64,000 nucleotides of DNA, taken from an uncultured Alphaproteobacteria bacterium (GTDB lineage Bacteria > Pseudomonadota > Alphaproteobacteria > Caulobacterales > Caulobacteraceae). The stretch spans positions 60,430 to 124,429 of the forward strand of contig CALETE010000031.1 in assembly GCA_937920085.1 (NCBI GenBank), given 5' to 3'. Below, piece by piece: positions 1 to 7,975 of the stretch. A program made the position numbers and the translations under genes. Position 1 is the first letter of the stretch. Each line of letters starts with the position of its first letter. Under the pieces are notes generated by a model. That model searched no databases and was not told where the DNA came from. It saw nothing but the letters and a program-made list of their open reading frames with translations.

Positions 1-501
1 GCTCACCCCAGGAAGTCCAAGGTCGTGAATCTGCGCCTTGGCTGTTGGCGTCAGGCCGCCAACCAAGAAGCTGCGGTGTTTGGAATTCAAGGCATGGTCG
101 AGACGGGCTGCCTGCAAATCCGGTAGCGCCGCCAAAAGGGCGCGGCGTGTCTCGCCAACATCCCAGATATCATGGGGTTCCAGGTAGAGCCCATAGTGTT
201 CGAGATCGAGCGCCAATACCGCACCGTTTCGGTCGACCAGGTCGGCGCGATCTAGCCCCCCCTCGCGGCCGACGGCCTCAATGCGACTGACGTCAGGAAA
301 TATCACCATCTTGGCCGCGCCGGCCGCGAGCACGACAAATGCGATCGAAAATATCGCGAGCACCACGAAGATACGCAGGCGCGTATCGTTTTCAGCGCGC
401 CCTGCAGCCCTAGCGCGCTCAAAGGCGTGTTCGATCCGCCAGACCAGGTCCTTAATCCAGCGCCAATTTGGAATTGGCAGACTTTGCAGTGTGAAACTCA
501 C
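1..501 (-). CDS. ftsI: FtsI (penicillin-binding protein 3), N-terminal part, cut by window edge
   Basis: Septal peptidoglycan transpeptidase of the divisome, an inner-membrane protein with a periplasmic catalytic domain. Only 167 codons are in the window and the gene continues past base 1. It starts at GTG 501-499, which overlaps the ftsL stop (GTGA). A basic cytoplasmic tail is followed by one membrane segment at about residues 44-63. The start of the PBP dimerisation domain follows, with the motif RADLVDRNGAVLA at residues 85-97, typical of class B PBPs. The SxxK, SxN and KTG motifs lie outside the window. Identity rests on this motif, the topology and the mraZ-rsmH-ftsL context. Confidence 0.9.
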   Translation of the reverse strand, partial: MSFTLQSLPIPNWRWIKDLVWRIEHAFERARAAGRAENDTRLRIFVVLAIFSIAFVVLAAGAAKMVIFPDVSRIEAVGREGGLDRADLVDRNGAVLALDLEHYGLYLEPHDIWDVGETRRALLAALPDLQAARLDHALNSKHRSFLVGGLTPTAKAQIHDLGLPGVS

Positions 502-839
502 AGTCGGCCCTCCTTTACGGCGGTCGGCTTCGCCGAGAGGACAGACGATAGAGCTTCAGGGGAAATCTCGTGCGTCGTCTTAACCGGGCCGAGACCTAGA
601 TAGGTGCTTGAAAGATGCTCAATCCGGTCTGGACGCTCCAGGTGGGCGACCTCAGCCTGCAATAGTCGGACGCGATTATGCTCGGTGGCGATTTCAGCTT
701 CAACCCGAGCGATTTCCCCGCGCTCCCGCCCCGCAAAGGTCTTTGCGAGGTAAACGGACAAGATCAAGGCGATGAGCAGGCCAACGCCAATCACATCAAT
801 GAGCCGAAACCCCCAAACGCGACGGGTGAACAAGATCAT
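498..839 (-). CDS. ftsL: FtsL-like cell division protein
   Basis: Small bitopic divisome protein that acts with FtsB and FtsQ to activate septal wall synthesis (known role of the family). The 113-residue product has a short basic N-terminus, one membrane segment at about residues 14-33, and a charged heptad-like region at about 40-75 expected to form a coiled coil. The start is taken at ATG 839, which overlaps the rsmH stop as ATGA; an in-frame start 15 bases upstream would reach into rsmH. Its stop overlaps the GTG of ftsI. FtsL sequences are poorly conserved, so identity depends on topology and position between rsmH and ftsI. Confidence 0.85.
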   Translation of the reverse strand: MILFTRRVWGFRLIDVIGVGLLIALILSVYLAKTFAGRERGEIARVEAEIATEHNRVRLLQAEVAHLERPDRIEHLSSTYLGLGPVKTTHEISPEALSSVLSAKPTAVKEGRL

Positions 840-1765
840 GTGGCCGCCTTCCAAATCGGAGCTGACGTTCGAATAGCGGCTCGAAGCTTGGCTGAGCGCG
901 AGCGAGGATTAGCGGCCATTTCCGCATCACTGGGCCCCTGAGCGCCATTGAACACCAGCTGAAAGCTTGGCGGCGCGCCGACCTGGGCCGGGGGCGCGTG
1001 GCGAGAACCACCCGGCGTCCGCCCGGAACGCTCGGTGAAAAACGCTTTCACTATTCGATCTTCCAGGGAATGGAATGTCACGACCGCCAAGCGCCCGCCG
1101 GCCTTCAGGACCTCCTCGGCAGCGAGCAAGCCAGCTTCCAGTTCGGACAATTCCTCGTTCACCGCGATCCGCAGACCCTGGAAAGTCCGTGTCGCTGGAT
1201 GGACCTTGGCACCCCGCCGCCCCCCAAGGACCCGCTCAACGAATTCCGCGAAATCCAAGGTGCGCGTAAAAGGGGCCTCTTCTCGGCGCCGACCAATAGC
1301 AGCGGCGATCCGACGGGATTGGCGCTCCTCCCCATACACCCAGAGTATGCGCGCAAGGTCCTTCAGTTCGGCGGTATTCACGAGGTCAGCGGCCGTCTGT
1401 CCCGTGTCGCCCATTCGCATGTCGAGGGGCCCATCCCGCATGAAAGAAAACCCGCGATCCGCCTCATCCAATTGCATGGAAGAAACGCCAAGATCTAAGG
1501 CCACGCCATCCACGGAGTCGGCACCTAATTCCACCGTCATGTCCGAAAAACGACCCTGGATAAGTCGAAATCTATCCCCGAGCCCTTCAGAAAACCGTTG
1601 CGCGGAGGGATCTCGGTCGAAGGCGATAACCTCCACACCGGCTGCCAGGAAGGCCCGGCTATAGCCGCCGGCGCCAAACGTCCCATCAATAATTTTCTGG
1701 CCCGGCTTGAGGTCAAGGGCCGAAAGGACAGGCTCCAGAAGGACAGGAACGTGCGGCGCACTCAT
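836..1765 (-). CDS. rsmH: 16S rRNA (cytosine(1402)-N(4))-methyltransferase RsmH (MraW)
   Basis: S-adenosylmethionine-dependent methyltransferase that modifies C1402 in the decoding centre of 16S rRNA. The 309-residue length matches the family. It opens with HVPVLLEPVL and has the SAM-binding glycine motif DGTFGAGGYSR at about residues 27-37, the family block LDLGVSSMQLDEADRGFSF at about 90-108, and VTFHSLEDRIVK near 229-240. Both ends overlap neighbours as ATGA (mraZ stop with its start, its stop with ftsL), so translation in this cluster is probably coupled. Second gene of the mraZ-led operon. Confidence 0.97.
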   Translation of the reverse strand: MSAPHVPVLLEPVLSALDLKPGQKIIDGTFGAGGYSRAFLAAGVEVIAFDRDPSAQRFSEGLGDRFRLIQGRFSDMTVELGADSVDGVALDLGVSSMQLDEADRGFSFMRDGPLDMRMGDTGQTAADLVNTAELKDLARILWVYGEERQSRRIAAAIGRRREEAPFTRTLDFAEFVERVLGGRRGAKVHPATRTFQGLRIAVNEELSELEAGLLAAEEVLKAGGRLAVVTFHSLEDRIVKAFFTERSGRTPGGSRHAPPAQVGAPPSFQLVFNGAQGPSDAEMAANPRSRSAKLRAAIRTSAPIWKAAT

Positions 1766-2229
1766 AAGCCGACCCCAAGACGCGCCGTGCGCTGGGCGGC
1801 GCGCAGTTGCGCAAGGCCGTCGCGCGCCAACTCACGCTGGGCGGAACGATGAGCCTGGAAGGCTTCTCGACCCCAGATTTGGAAACGGTCGCCCAATCCC
1901 ACCACAACCACCCAGTCATCAAGGCCAAACAGGTCGCAGAGATGTTCAGGCAGGGTAATCCGTCCCGCTGTATCGAAGGCCATTCGAGCTAGCCCCCCAT
2001 AGATCGAAGTTTCCAGCGCACTTCGAATGGGGTCGCCAAAGTCCAATTCCTGGATCACGCCGACATAGCGGTCGAACAAGGCCTGACCGCCCCCTTCAAT
2101 ACAGTCGGCTTCGATAGACGGAAAGCAGACGACCCCGTCGAATGGGCCAGACATCAGGGCACGGAACTCCTGAGGCACGACGATGCGCCGCTTAGCGTCC
2201 AGTTGCTTTTCAAACGTCGAGACGAACAT
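1762..2229 (-). CDS. mraZ: MraZ, transcriptional regulator of the division/cell wall cluster
   Basis: DNA-binding regulator with a double AbrB/SpoVT-like fold, usually the first gene of the dcw cluster and an autorepressor in E. coli. The 155-residue product carries both half-domains, with the family motifs DAKRRIVVP near residue 11 and DTAGRITLP near the middle. The start is put at ATG 2229 because the protein then begins MFVSTFEKQLD, the conserved MraZ N-terminus; an in-frame ATG at 2244 would add five non-conserved residues. It overlaps rsmH by ATGA. Three TGGGN repeats with a 10-base period lie 108-132 bases upstream and are the likely operator. Confidence 0.96.
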   Translation of the reverse strand: MFVSTFEKQLDAKRRIVVPQEFRALMSGPFDGVVCFPSIEADCIEGGGQALFDRYVGVIQELDFGDPIRSALETSIYGGLARMAFDTAGRITLPEHLCDLFGLDDWVVVVGLGDRFQIWGREAFQAHRSAQRELARDGLAQLRAAQRTARLGVGL

Positions 2230-2336
2230 CCCGCCGCGCCCCAATTCGTGGCCTTAAGGACCACTGTGAAATTCACGCCCAGAGACTTGAACACAGAACC
2301 TTGCTCAGACCTTCAGGGTCCATAATCAGACGTGAT

Positions 2337-2361
2337 TGGGTTAACATGGGATCAATTGGGA
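2337..2361 (+). promoter_or_regulatory. Candidate MraZ operator: three TGGGN direct repeats
   Basis: TGGG occurs at 2337-2340, 2347-2350 and 2357-2360, each followed by one base and a 5-base spacer, giving an exact 10-base period. This is the arrangement described for the E. coli MraZ operator (TGGGN repeats with 5-base spacers). The repeats read on the plus strand, opposite to mraZ, and lie about 110-130 bases before its start. No clear -35/-10 pair was identified around them. Confidence 0.7.
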
Positions 2362-2442
2362 CACAATGACTCCAGGCTACGATTTCTCGCAAAAACAATG
2401 GGGCCGGACCCGCTTATAGTTAATACATGTCAGGAATTCACA

Positions 2443-2457
2443 GAACATACATAGAAC
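2443..2457 (+). promoter_or_regulatory. LexA-type direct repeat GAAC-N7-GAAC upstream of mraZ
   Basis: GAAC at 2443-2446 and 2454-2457 are separated by exactly seven bases, the arrangement of alphaproteobacterial SOS boxes (GTTC-N7-GTTC read on the other strand). It sits between rnpB and mraZ, 214-228 bases before the mraZ start. In the mraZ direction the second half reads ATGTTCT, as in the box found before recA in this window. A chance match is possible, since about one to two are expected in 64 kb of this composition. Confidence 0.45.
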
Positions 2458-2504
2458 ATGTTAAGCATATGGCCGTGACGTCTAGGGTCTGTGGAAAATG
2501 AGGA

Positions 2505-2889
<385 letters not shown>

Positions 2890-2921
2890 CGGCTAAGCAA
2901 TGGCCGCTATGGGCTCAGGGG

Positions 2922-3467
2922 TCAATCTGCCAAGCGCCCATAGATCAGCTGGTCCCAGAACCGACCCTTCCAAAAGGCGTGGTCCCGAAGCTTGCCTTCC
3001 AAGGAAAAGCCATGACGCTCAAGTAGGCCGCAGGACCTAAGATTGCCCACAGTCACCATGGCCTCGAGACGATGAAGGCCCAGATTGTCAAAGCCAAACG
3101 CCAACACGTGAGGCAGGATCTCGCTCATAATCCCCTGCCCCCAATAGGCTTGCGCTAAATCATAGGCGATCTCACCGCGGCGACCGCGATCAAATTCCAA
3201 GGTGTTAAAGCCGACGGTTCCGATCAAATCGGAAGACTTCGCCCGCCGAATAGCCCAGCGCAGACCGCGATTGTTAGCCGCCATCTCCTGCGCCCAGTCC
3301 ACAATCTCCTTGGCTTCGGCAAGGGTTTCCAGGGGGGCTATATCCATAAATTCCGTCACGGCCGGATCGCGGAACAGCCTCAGCAATCCCGATGTGTCGC
3401 CATCTGCCAATGGGGTTAGGCTATAGCCCCCCGCCATGAGGGTCTGACGCGCAAAGGGTGGGATCAC
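2922..3467 (-). CDS. GNAT family N-acetyltransferase (RimJ/RimL type)
   Basis: Predicted acetyl-CoA-dependent acetyltransferase of 181 residues. It shows the RimJ/RimL-like layout: an N-terminal LTPLADGDTSGLLRLF block, IGTVGFN in the central strand, then IAYDLAQAYWGQGIMSE, which corresponds to the acetyl-CoA binding motif A, followed by LEAMVTVGNLRSCGLLERHGF. The last block is typical of acetyltransferases that act on protein N-termini or small amines. The substrate cannot be told. Its ATG at 3467 overlaps the stop of the PaiB-like gene (ATGA), so it is the third gene of a coupled amidase / PaiB-like / GNAT string. Confidence 0.85.
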   Translation of the reverse strand: MIPPFARQTLMAGGYSLTPLADGDTSGLLRLFRDPAVTEFMDIAPLETLAEAKEIVDWAQEMAANNRGLRWAIRRAKSSDLIGTVGFNTLEFDRGRRGEIAYDLAQAYWGQGIMSEILPHVLAFGFDNLGLHRLEAMVTVGNLRSCGLLERHGFSLEGKLRDHAFWKGRFWDQLIYGRLAD

Positions 3468-4066
3468 CGGCCCCCCTGCATGAGTAGGCCAAGAGGGTGG
3501 TCAGCCAAGGCGATGATCACGCCATTGATATCGGCCTGCGTCTTATTCTGGCTAAGCTTGTACGTCGCGTCTAAGCGATTGACCGTCAGCCGGGCACCGA
3601 CAATGGCGCGGGTCATAGCCTCGAACCGGCCTGGTGACATCTTGGCGCGGGTCCAGGCTGGCTTTGGTGCCAGTTTAGCTTCTTCCTGGGCTGACAAGTC
3701 ATCCAGCAGAGCGACCAAGTCCGCCTCATCCAATGGGCTTACCAAACCTTGCGCCTCTACAGATATGTAATTCCAGGTCGGCACTTGATCGTCAGAGGCA
3801 TACCAGTCGGGACTGATATAGGCCTCTGGTCCCAGGCTCACAGCCACAGCCTCAAAGCCAGCCACGAGGTGAGCGGCAAGAGCATTGTTTCGCGACAGGT
3901 GGAAGTCCAGTACCAAGTCGCCGCCGAACTCGCGCAGCAAGACCGGCGCCTGGGCAACGCGCAAAAAACCTTCCGGCGCGGCCGTGATGGTCGCCAAGGG
4001 ATACCGTCTCAAGTGATCGGCAAGCGCCCCTGCCGCCTCCATCCGAAAGATCGGTGCGGGGTGCAT
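3464..4066 (-). CDS. PaiB-like FMN-binding protein (protease synthase/sporulation regulator family)
   Basis: A 200-residue protein of the PaiB/FMN-binding split-barrel family. Homologues start MHPAPIFR-like and carry the ASWNYVSV-like flavin-region motif, seen here as VPTWNYISVEAQG. The C-terminal part reads NRLDATYKLSQNK and continues into ADINGVI, which is characteristic. PaiB is paired with the acetyltransferase PaiA in Bacillus; here it likewise overlaps a GNAT gene. The start is ATG 4066, sharing one base with the stop of the upstream amidase (TGATG); an upstream in-frame ATG at 4210 would add 48 residues that do not resemble the family. The biochemical role of the family is unsettled. 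Confidence 0.85.
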   Translation of the reverse strand: MHPAPIFRMEAAGALADHLRRYPLATITAAPEGFLRVAQAPVLLREFGGDLVLDFHLSRNNALAAHLVAGFEAVAVSLGPEAYISPDWYASDDQVPTWNYISVEAQGLVSPLDEADLVALLDDLSAQEEAKLAPKPAWTRAKMSPGRFEAMTRAIVGARLTVNRLDATYKLSQNKTQADINGVIIALADHPLGLLMQGGR

Positions 4067-4791
4067 CAGTTCATGGCCCTCAAAAGTGCAATCAGACGCG
4101 CTCGGGTTTCTCCGTCGGCAATGCCGTCGACGGTCTTCTGCCGCCAGTGACGCTGAAAAGCCCGCACAACAGAGGTCGTATGGGCATCGAAAGTCCCTGA
4201 CGGGGCGCAATCATAGCCAAGTCTTGTCAGACCAGCCTGTAGGGCAAAGACACCGGCCCCCTCTGCGCCTTCGCTCAAGGGGTCCCCCGGCGCTGCGGGC
4301 GGCTCAACCCAAAGGCCATGCCCAGCCTCGGCCAAAGCCTTCCAGGGAAACAGCTCGCCTGGGTCATCCTTGCGGTCAGGTGCCACATCTGAGTGACCAA
4401 CAATTCGACTGCTATCGATCATCCAACGGGTCCGAATATCGGAAATCAAGGCAATGACTGCCGTGATTTGAGTCTCCGGAAAGGCACGATATCCCCACTC
4501 ATGGCCGGGGTTGACGATTTCAATGCCAATCGAGCGGGCATTGATGTCGGTCTCGCCCTTCCAAAACGAAACCCCGGCATGCCAAGCCCGGCGCGCCTCT
4601 GGAACCAGCAGAAATATCCGCCCGTCTTCTTCCACAAGATAGTGTGAGCTGACCTTGGCCGAGGCGTCACGGAGACGGGCCAGAGCCCCCTCTCCGGTCT
4701 GCATGCCCGTATAGTGCAGGACGATCATATCCGGCGGCGTCTTGCGGAGGTCGAAATTTGGCGATGGGGCGTCGATGAAATTCATAACCAC
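4066..4791 (-). CDS. AmpD-like N-acetylmuramoyl-L-alanine amidase with C-terminal peptidoglycan-binding domain
   Basis: Zinc amidase (Amidase_2 fold) that cleaves the bond between N-acetylmuramic acid and L-alanine in wall fragments. Zinc ligands are visible: His26 in VLHYTG, then the His of GHSDVAPDRK and an Asp ten residues later just before PG, the same spacing as AmpD. After about residue 175 comes a peptidoglycan-binding-1 helix bundle (LQAGLTRLGYDC, FDAHTTSVVRAFQRHWR). No signal peptide is obvious, so it could act in cytoplasmic muropeptide recycling, as AmpD and AmiD-like proteins differ in this. It heads the coupled string with the PaiB-like and GNAT genes. Confidence 0.9.
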   Translation of the reverse strand: MVMNFIDAPSPNFDLRKTPPDMIVLHYTGMQTGEGALARLRDASAKVSSHYLVEEDGRIFLLVPEARRAWHAGVSFWKGETDINARSIGIEIVNPGHEWGYRAFPETQITAVIALISDIRTRWMIDSSRIVGHSDVAPDRKDDPGELFPWKALAEAGHGLWVEPPAAPGDPLSEGAEGAGVFALQAGLTRLGYDCAPSGTFDAHTTSVVRAFQRHWRQKTVDGIADGETRARLIALLRAMN

Positions 4792-4819
4792 CGAGCCTAA
4801 AGGGCAATTTCGTAAAGGG

Positions 4820-5707
4820 CTAGGCGGGGCTGCTGGGAGACAGCAAGGCCAGGACTTGGTTCCATCTCAGGGCGATGACCAACACGCCAGCAAGGGCCAA
4901 GGCTGTGCCCAAAGCCATACGGATGCCGAAGAGGTCATGGGTAAAGAGTACGCCGAGGGCAATGGTGGCGAGGGGGGTCATCAAGGTCAGGGGCGAAATC
5001 AGTGTCGCCTCATATTTCTGGATCAGGCCATAATAGAGCGTGTGAGCCACCACCGAGACAAACAGGCCCGAGAACAGTGCCGCCGCCCAGAATTGCCAGC
5101 CGGCCGCCATGGCCAGATGCATCTGGCCCGGTTCAAACAGCAGGGAAAAAGCCAGGGTGGGAGCCAGGGAGGACAGTCCGACCCAGGCCTGAAACTGCAG
5201 CGGCTTCACCCCGTCCATCTGTTTCATCATCACGGCCCCCAAGGAGCCCAGGGTCGAGGCCACAACCACCAGCATAAGGCCTGGTGAAAGCCGAAATCCG
5301 CCCGGATCCCACATGACCAGCAAGACCCCAGCCAGGGTCAAGCCCACGCCAACTATTCGCCGTGGGCTTAGGCGCTCACCCAGCATGAAATAGGACAGGA
5401 TGGTGGTCAGGGGCACGCCCATCTGGCTGACAATGGCGACGGCAGAGGGGCTGGAGGTCTTCAGAGCCATGAAGACCAGGGAAAAGGTACCACCACCCAT
5501 CATCAGGCCCACCGTCAACATCTTCCATCTTGGCCGGGGCATGTTCCGAAGCCAGGGAAAGACAGCGATCACGACAATCAAAAATCGCATGGCCGCATAG
5601 AACATCGGCGGCGCACCGAGATGGGTGACAACAAATTTCGACACGACGTTGTTGGCTGCCCAGGCGAGGCAGACAAAGGCCAACAGGAAGAAGTCGCGGA
5701 TCGACAT
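4820..5707 (-). CDS. DMT superfamily (EamA) transporter
   Basis: Inner-membrane transporter of 295 residues with ten predicted membrane helices arranged as two EamA repeats. The first repeat begins at FFLLAFVCLAWAANNVVSK and the second near LMLVVVASTLGSLGAVMMK. The loop ERLSPRRIVGVGLTLAGVLL in the middle is typical of the family. Members export amino acids, metabolites or nucleotide derivatives, but the substrate cannot be inferred from sequence. It is separated by 28 bases from the amidase downstream and could be cotranscribed. The divergent amidase-signature gene starts 132 bases away on the other strand. Confidence 0.9.
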   Translation of the reverse strand: MSIRDFFLLAFVCLAWAANNVVSKFVVTHLGAPPMFYAAMRFLIVVIAVFPWLRNMPRPRWKMLTVGLMMGGGTFSLVFMALKTSSPSAVAIVSQMGVPLTTILSYFMLGERLSPRRIVGVGLTLAGVLLVMWDPGGFRLSPGLMLVVVASTLGSLGAVMMKQMDGVKPLQFQAWVGLSSLAPTLAFSLLFEPGQMHLAMAAGWQFWAAALFSGLFVSVVAHTLYYGLIQKYEATLISPLTLMTPLATIALGVLFTHDLFGIRMALGTALALAGVLVIALRWNQVLALLSPSSPA

Positions 5708-5839
5708 GGAGACGGCTTAACCCCCGTTTGCCTCCGAACAGCAACCCAATTCGCCATAAATTCCCATCGTCCATGACTCTGCGCTTGCCGACGCCAGATT
5801 CCCCGCGGCAATGTGTCGCGAAACTCAGACGGGGGCGAA

Positions 5840-7234
5840 ATGGAACTCTGGCGCCTGGACGCGACGGACCTAGCGTCACAAATCCGCTCCGGTCGCGTGT
5901 CGGCGAGAGAGGCAACGGCGGCCTGCCTTGGACGGCTAGAGGCGGTCAATCCTCAGCTCAACGCTGTTGTCCATGTCCTAGCCGATGAAGCCATGGCCAC
6001 TGCTGCCGCCGCCGATGAGGCCCAGGCGCGAGGCGATGAGCTCGGGCCGCTTCACGGTGTTCCTGCAACAATCAAGATTGTCGCTGATCAGGCGGGGTGC
6101 GCCACCGACAATGGCGTTGCAATGTTCAAAGGCCTGATCGCGAAGGAAGATGCCCCAGTTGTCGCCAACCTGAGGCGGGCGGGGGCGATTCTGGTGGGAC
6201 GCACCGCGGCACCCGCCTTTTCCATGCGCGCCATGACCAGCAGCGTTTTGCACGGTCAGACCTATAATCCTTGGAACCCAGAGGTAACCTGTGGTGGCTC
6301 TAGCGGTGGCGCAGCCTCAGCCCTAGCGGCCGGAATTGGAGCCATTGCGCATGGCTCCGACATCGGCGGCTCTATCCGATGGCCGGCCTACTGCAACGGC
6401 GTGGTTGGATTACGCACCTCTCTTGGCCGGATACCGTCCTTCAATCCAACAGCGCGCAATGGCCGCAATATCGCCAGCCAAATGATGGCCGTCGCAGGCC
6501 CCCTAAGCCGCAGCGTCCGAGACGCGCGGCTGGCCTTGCAAGTTATGTCGGCGGGCGACTCAAGAGACCCTGTCTGGGCCCCTGTCCCCCTTGAGGGGGC
6601 TCCCGCAGCGAAACGGGTTGCCATGGTGGCCGAGCCTGCCGGTTTCAGTATCCACCCGGCCGTTTCAGATGCCATTCGGATAGCGGGACAACGTCTGGCA
6701 GAGGCGGGCTATCAGGTTGAAGAGGTCGAGCCTCCGCATCTGCGTGAAACCGCCGATCTTTGGGAGCATTTAGGATTACCCCACTTCGGGATCAGCCTTG
6801 TGCCGATTCTCGAGCAAGTCGGGGACCCAGTTCTGACCAACTTCATCACGCACTGGATCGCCGAAAAGGGCCTGGCGGATATGCCAACCTTTTTGAACGC
6901 CTTCGCCCGCCGGGACCAACTCTTGAGCGCCTGGAACCAGTTCTTCCAAACCTATCCCGTCATCCTCGCCCCCAACTGCCCTGAGCCAAGCCTGCCAGCC
7001 GAGCTCGACACTCAAGGTCGCGATGGCGTTCTGCGAACCCTGGAGGGCATAAGGCTGCAATTCATGTGCCCGGTGTTGGGCTTGCCAGGCATCTCCGTCC
7101 CCCTGGGCCGTTACGAAGGCCTGCCCTTGGGGGTCCAGATTATTGCGGCCCGGTATCGAGAAGATCTCTGCCTAACTGTCGGCGAGATCATTGAGGCCCA
7201 CGAGCCAATCCCCACCCCCATTGATCCCCGATAG
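5840..7234 (+). CDS. Amidase signature family protein
   Basis: Ser-Ser-Lys hydrolase of the amidase signature family (amide hydrolysis, 464 residues). The catalytic lysine lies in VPATIKIVADQAG, the cis-serine and acylated serine in the block GGSSGGAASALAAGIGAIA followed by GSDIGGSIRWPA. The overall length and the C-terminal GLPGISVPLG block match bacterial amidases. Substrate is unknown. I prefer ATG 5840 (preceded by GGGGG) over an in-frame GTG at 5813. The next gene, a hexapeptide-repeat protein, begins eight bases after its stop, so the two form an operon. Confidence 0.9.
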   Translation: MELWRLDATDLASQIRSGRVSAREATAACLGRLEAVNPQLNAVVHVLADEAMATAAAADEAQARGDELGPLHGVPATIKIVADQAGCATDNGVAMFKGLIAKEDAPVVANLRRAGAILVGRTAAPAFSMRAMTSSVLHGQTYNPWNPEVTCGGSSGGAASALAAGIGAIAHGSDIGGSIRWPAYCNGVVGLRTSLGRIPSFNPTARNGRNIASQMMAVAGPLSRSVRDARLALQVMSAGDSRDPVWAPVPLEGAPAAKRVAMVAEPAGFSIHPAVSDAIRIAGQRLAEAGYQVEEVEPPHLRETADLWEHLGLPHFGISLVPILEQVGDPVLTNFITHWIAEKGLADMPTFLNAFARRDQLLSAWNQFFQTYPVILAPNCPEPSLPAELDTQGRDGVLRTLEGIRLQFMCPVLGLPGISVPLGRYEGLPLGVQIIAARYREDLCLTVGEIIEAHEPIPTPIDPR

Positions 7235-7242
7235 GATAGACA

Positions 7243-7818
7243 ATGACACCCTTCCTTGGCCCTGATGTCCGCGATCTTGGCGCAGCCTATATTGACCCTT
7301 CGGCCAGGATTTTTGGCGATGTCGAAATTCAGGCCGAGGCCTCGATCTGGTGCAATGTCGTTGTGCGCGCTGAAAGCGATCGCGTGGTGATTGGACCGCG
7401 GGCCAATATCCAGGACTTTGTAATGATCCACGTGGGATCAGGCACGGGAACATTTGTCGGGGCTGACTGCTCCATCACCCATCATGTCACCTTGCATGGT
7501 TGCACAATTGGCCAAGCCTGCCTGATAGGGATCGGCGCCACCATCATGGACGGATGCCAAATCGGCGACGGCAGCATTGTCGCAGGTGGTACCTTTCTGA
7601 AAGAGGGCACTATTATTCCGCCAAACTCGATCGTCATGGGAGCCCCCGGCGCGGTAACGAAAACGCGGGACAATACCGTGGCTAACCGACTGAACGCCTT
7701 CCTTTATCTGAAGAATGCCCAAGGCTATGCGGTTGGGGACTTCCGGGTCTGGTCCAAGGCCGCATTCAGAGCTGAAATGGCCGCCGAACGTGACAGACTT
7801 CTGTCCGAATACAGCTAA
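7243..7818 (+). CDS. Gamma-carbonic-anhydrase-like hexapeptide-repeat protein (PaaY/YrdA type)
   Basis: Left-handed beta-helix protein of 191 residues that should form a trimer. Hexapeptide repeats run from about residue 20 to 145. The three zinc-binding histidines of gamma-carbonic anhydrases are present: one in MIHVGSG and two five apart in ITHHVTLHGC. Family members include YrdA, CaiE and PaaY, the last with thioesterase activity, so the name does not prove carbonic anhydrase function. It is directly downstream of an amidase gene, which might supply or share a substrate; this is inference. Confidence 0.85.
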   Translation: MTPFLGPDVRDLGAAYIDPSARIFGDVEIQAEASIWCNVVVRAESDRVVIGPRANIQDFVMIHVGSGTGTFVGADCSITHHVTLHGCTIGQACLIGIGATIMDGCQIGDGSIVAGGTFLKEGTIIPPNSIVMGAPGAVTKTRDNTVANRLNAFLYLKNAQGYAVGDFRVWSKAAFRAEMAAERDRLLSEYS

Positions 7819-7821
7819 ACG

Positions 7822-7860
7822 ATATCACGCTGATATAACCCGTTAAGCAAACCGCTTAAC
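7822..7860 (+). repeat. Two tandem inverted repeats before the hybrid kinase gene
   Basis: ATATCA-CGC-TGATAT (7822-7836) is followed five bases later by GTTAAGC-AAACC-GCTTAAC (7842-7860), both perfect. They lie between the stop of the hexapeptide gene and the hybrid kinase. The second could act as a terminator stem because GGGGTTTTATT follows, or either could be an operator. There is no sequence evidence to decide. Confidence 0.5.
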
Positions 7861-7975
7861 CTGGGGTTTTATTATCATTGCTAGGTTTGCTACTCTTCGT
7901 ATTGGTTGCAGCCCCTCTTGGGCAAGCCGACCGCTCAACGTGCGCTCTTGAATTCGACCAAGGTCGCAGCAAGTT

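Noticed and set aside
1035..1664. Long plus-strand open frame (about 209 codons) over rsmH
   Set aside because: Antisense to a well-conserved gene; G+C-rich third positions keep the opposite strand open. The protein has no recognisable features.
7843..7859. CtrA-type TTAA-N-TTAA box before the kinase
   Set aside because: The two TTAA are nine bases apart, not seven; the palindrome reading is better supported.
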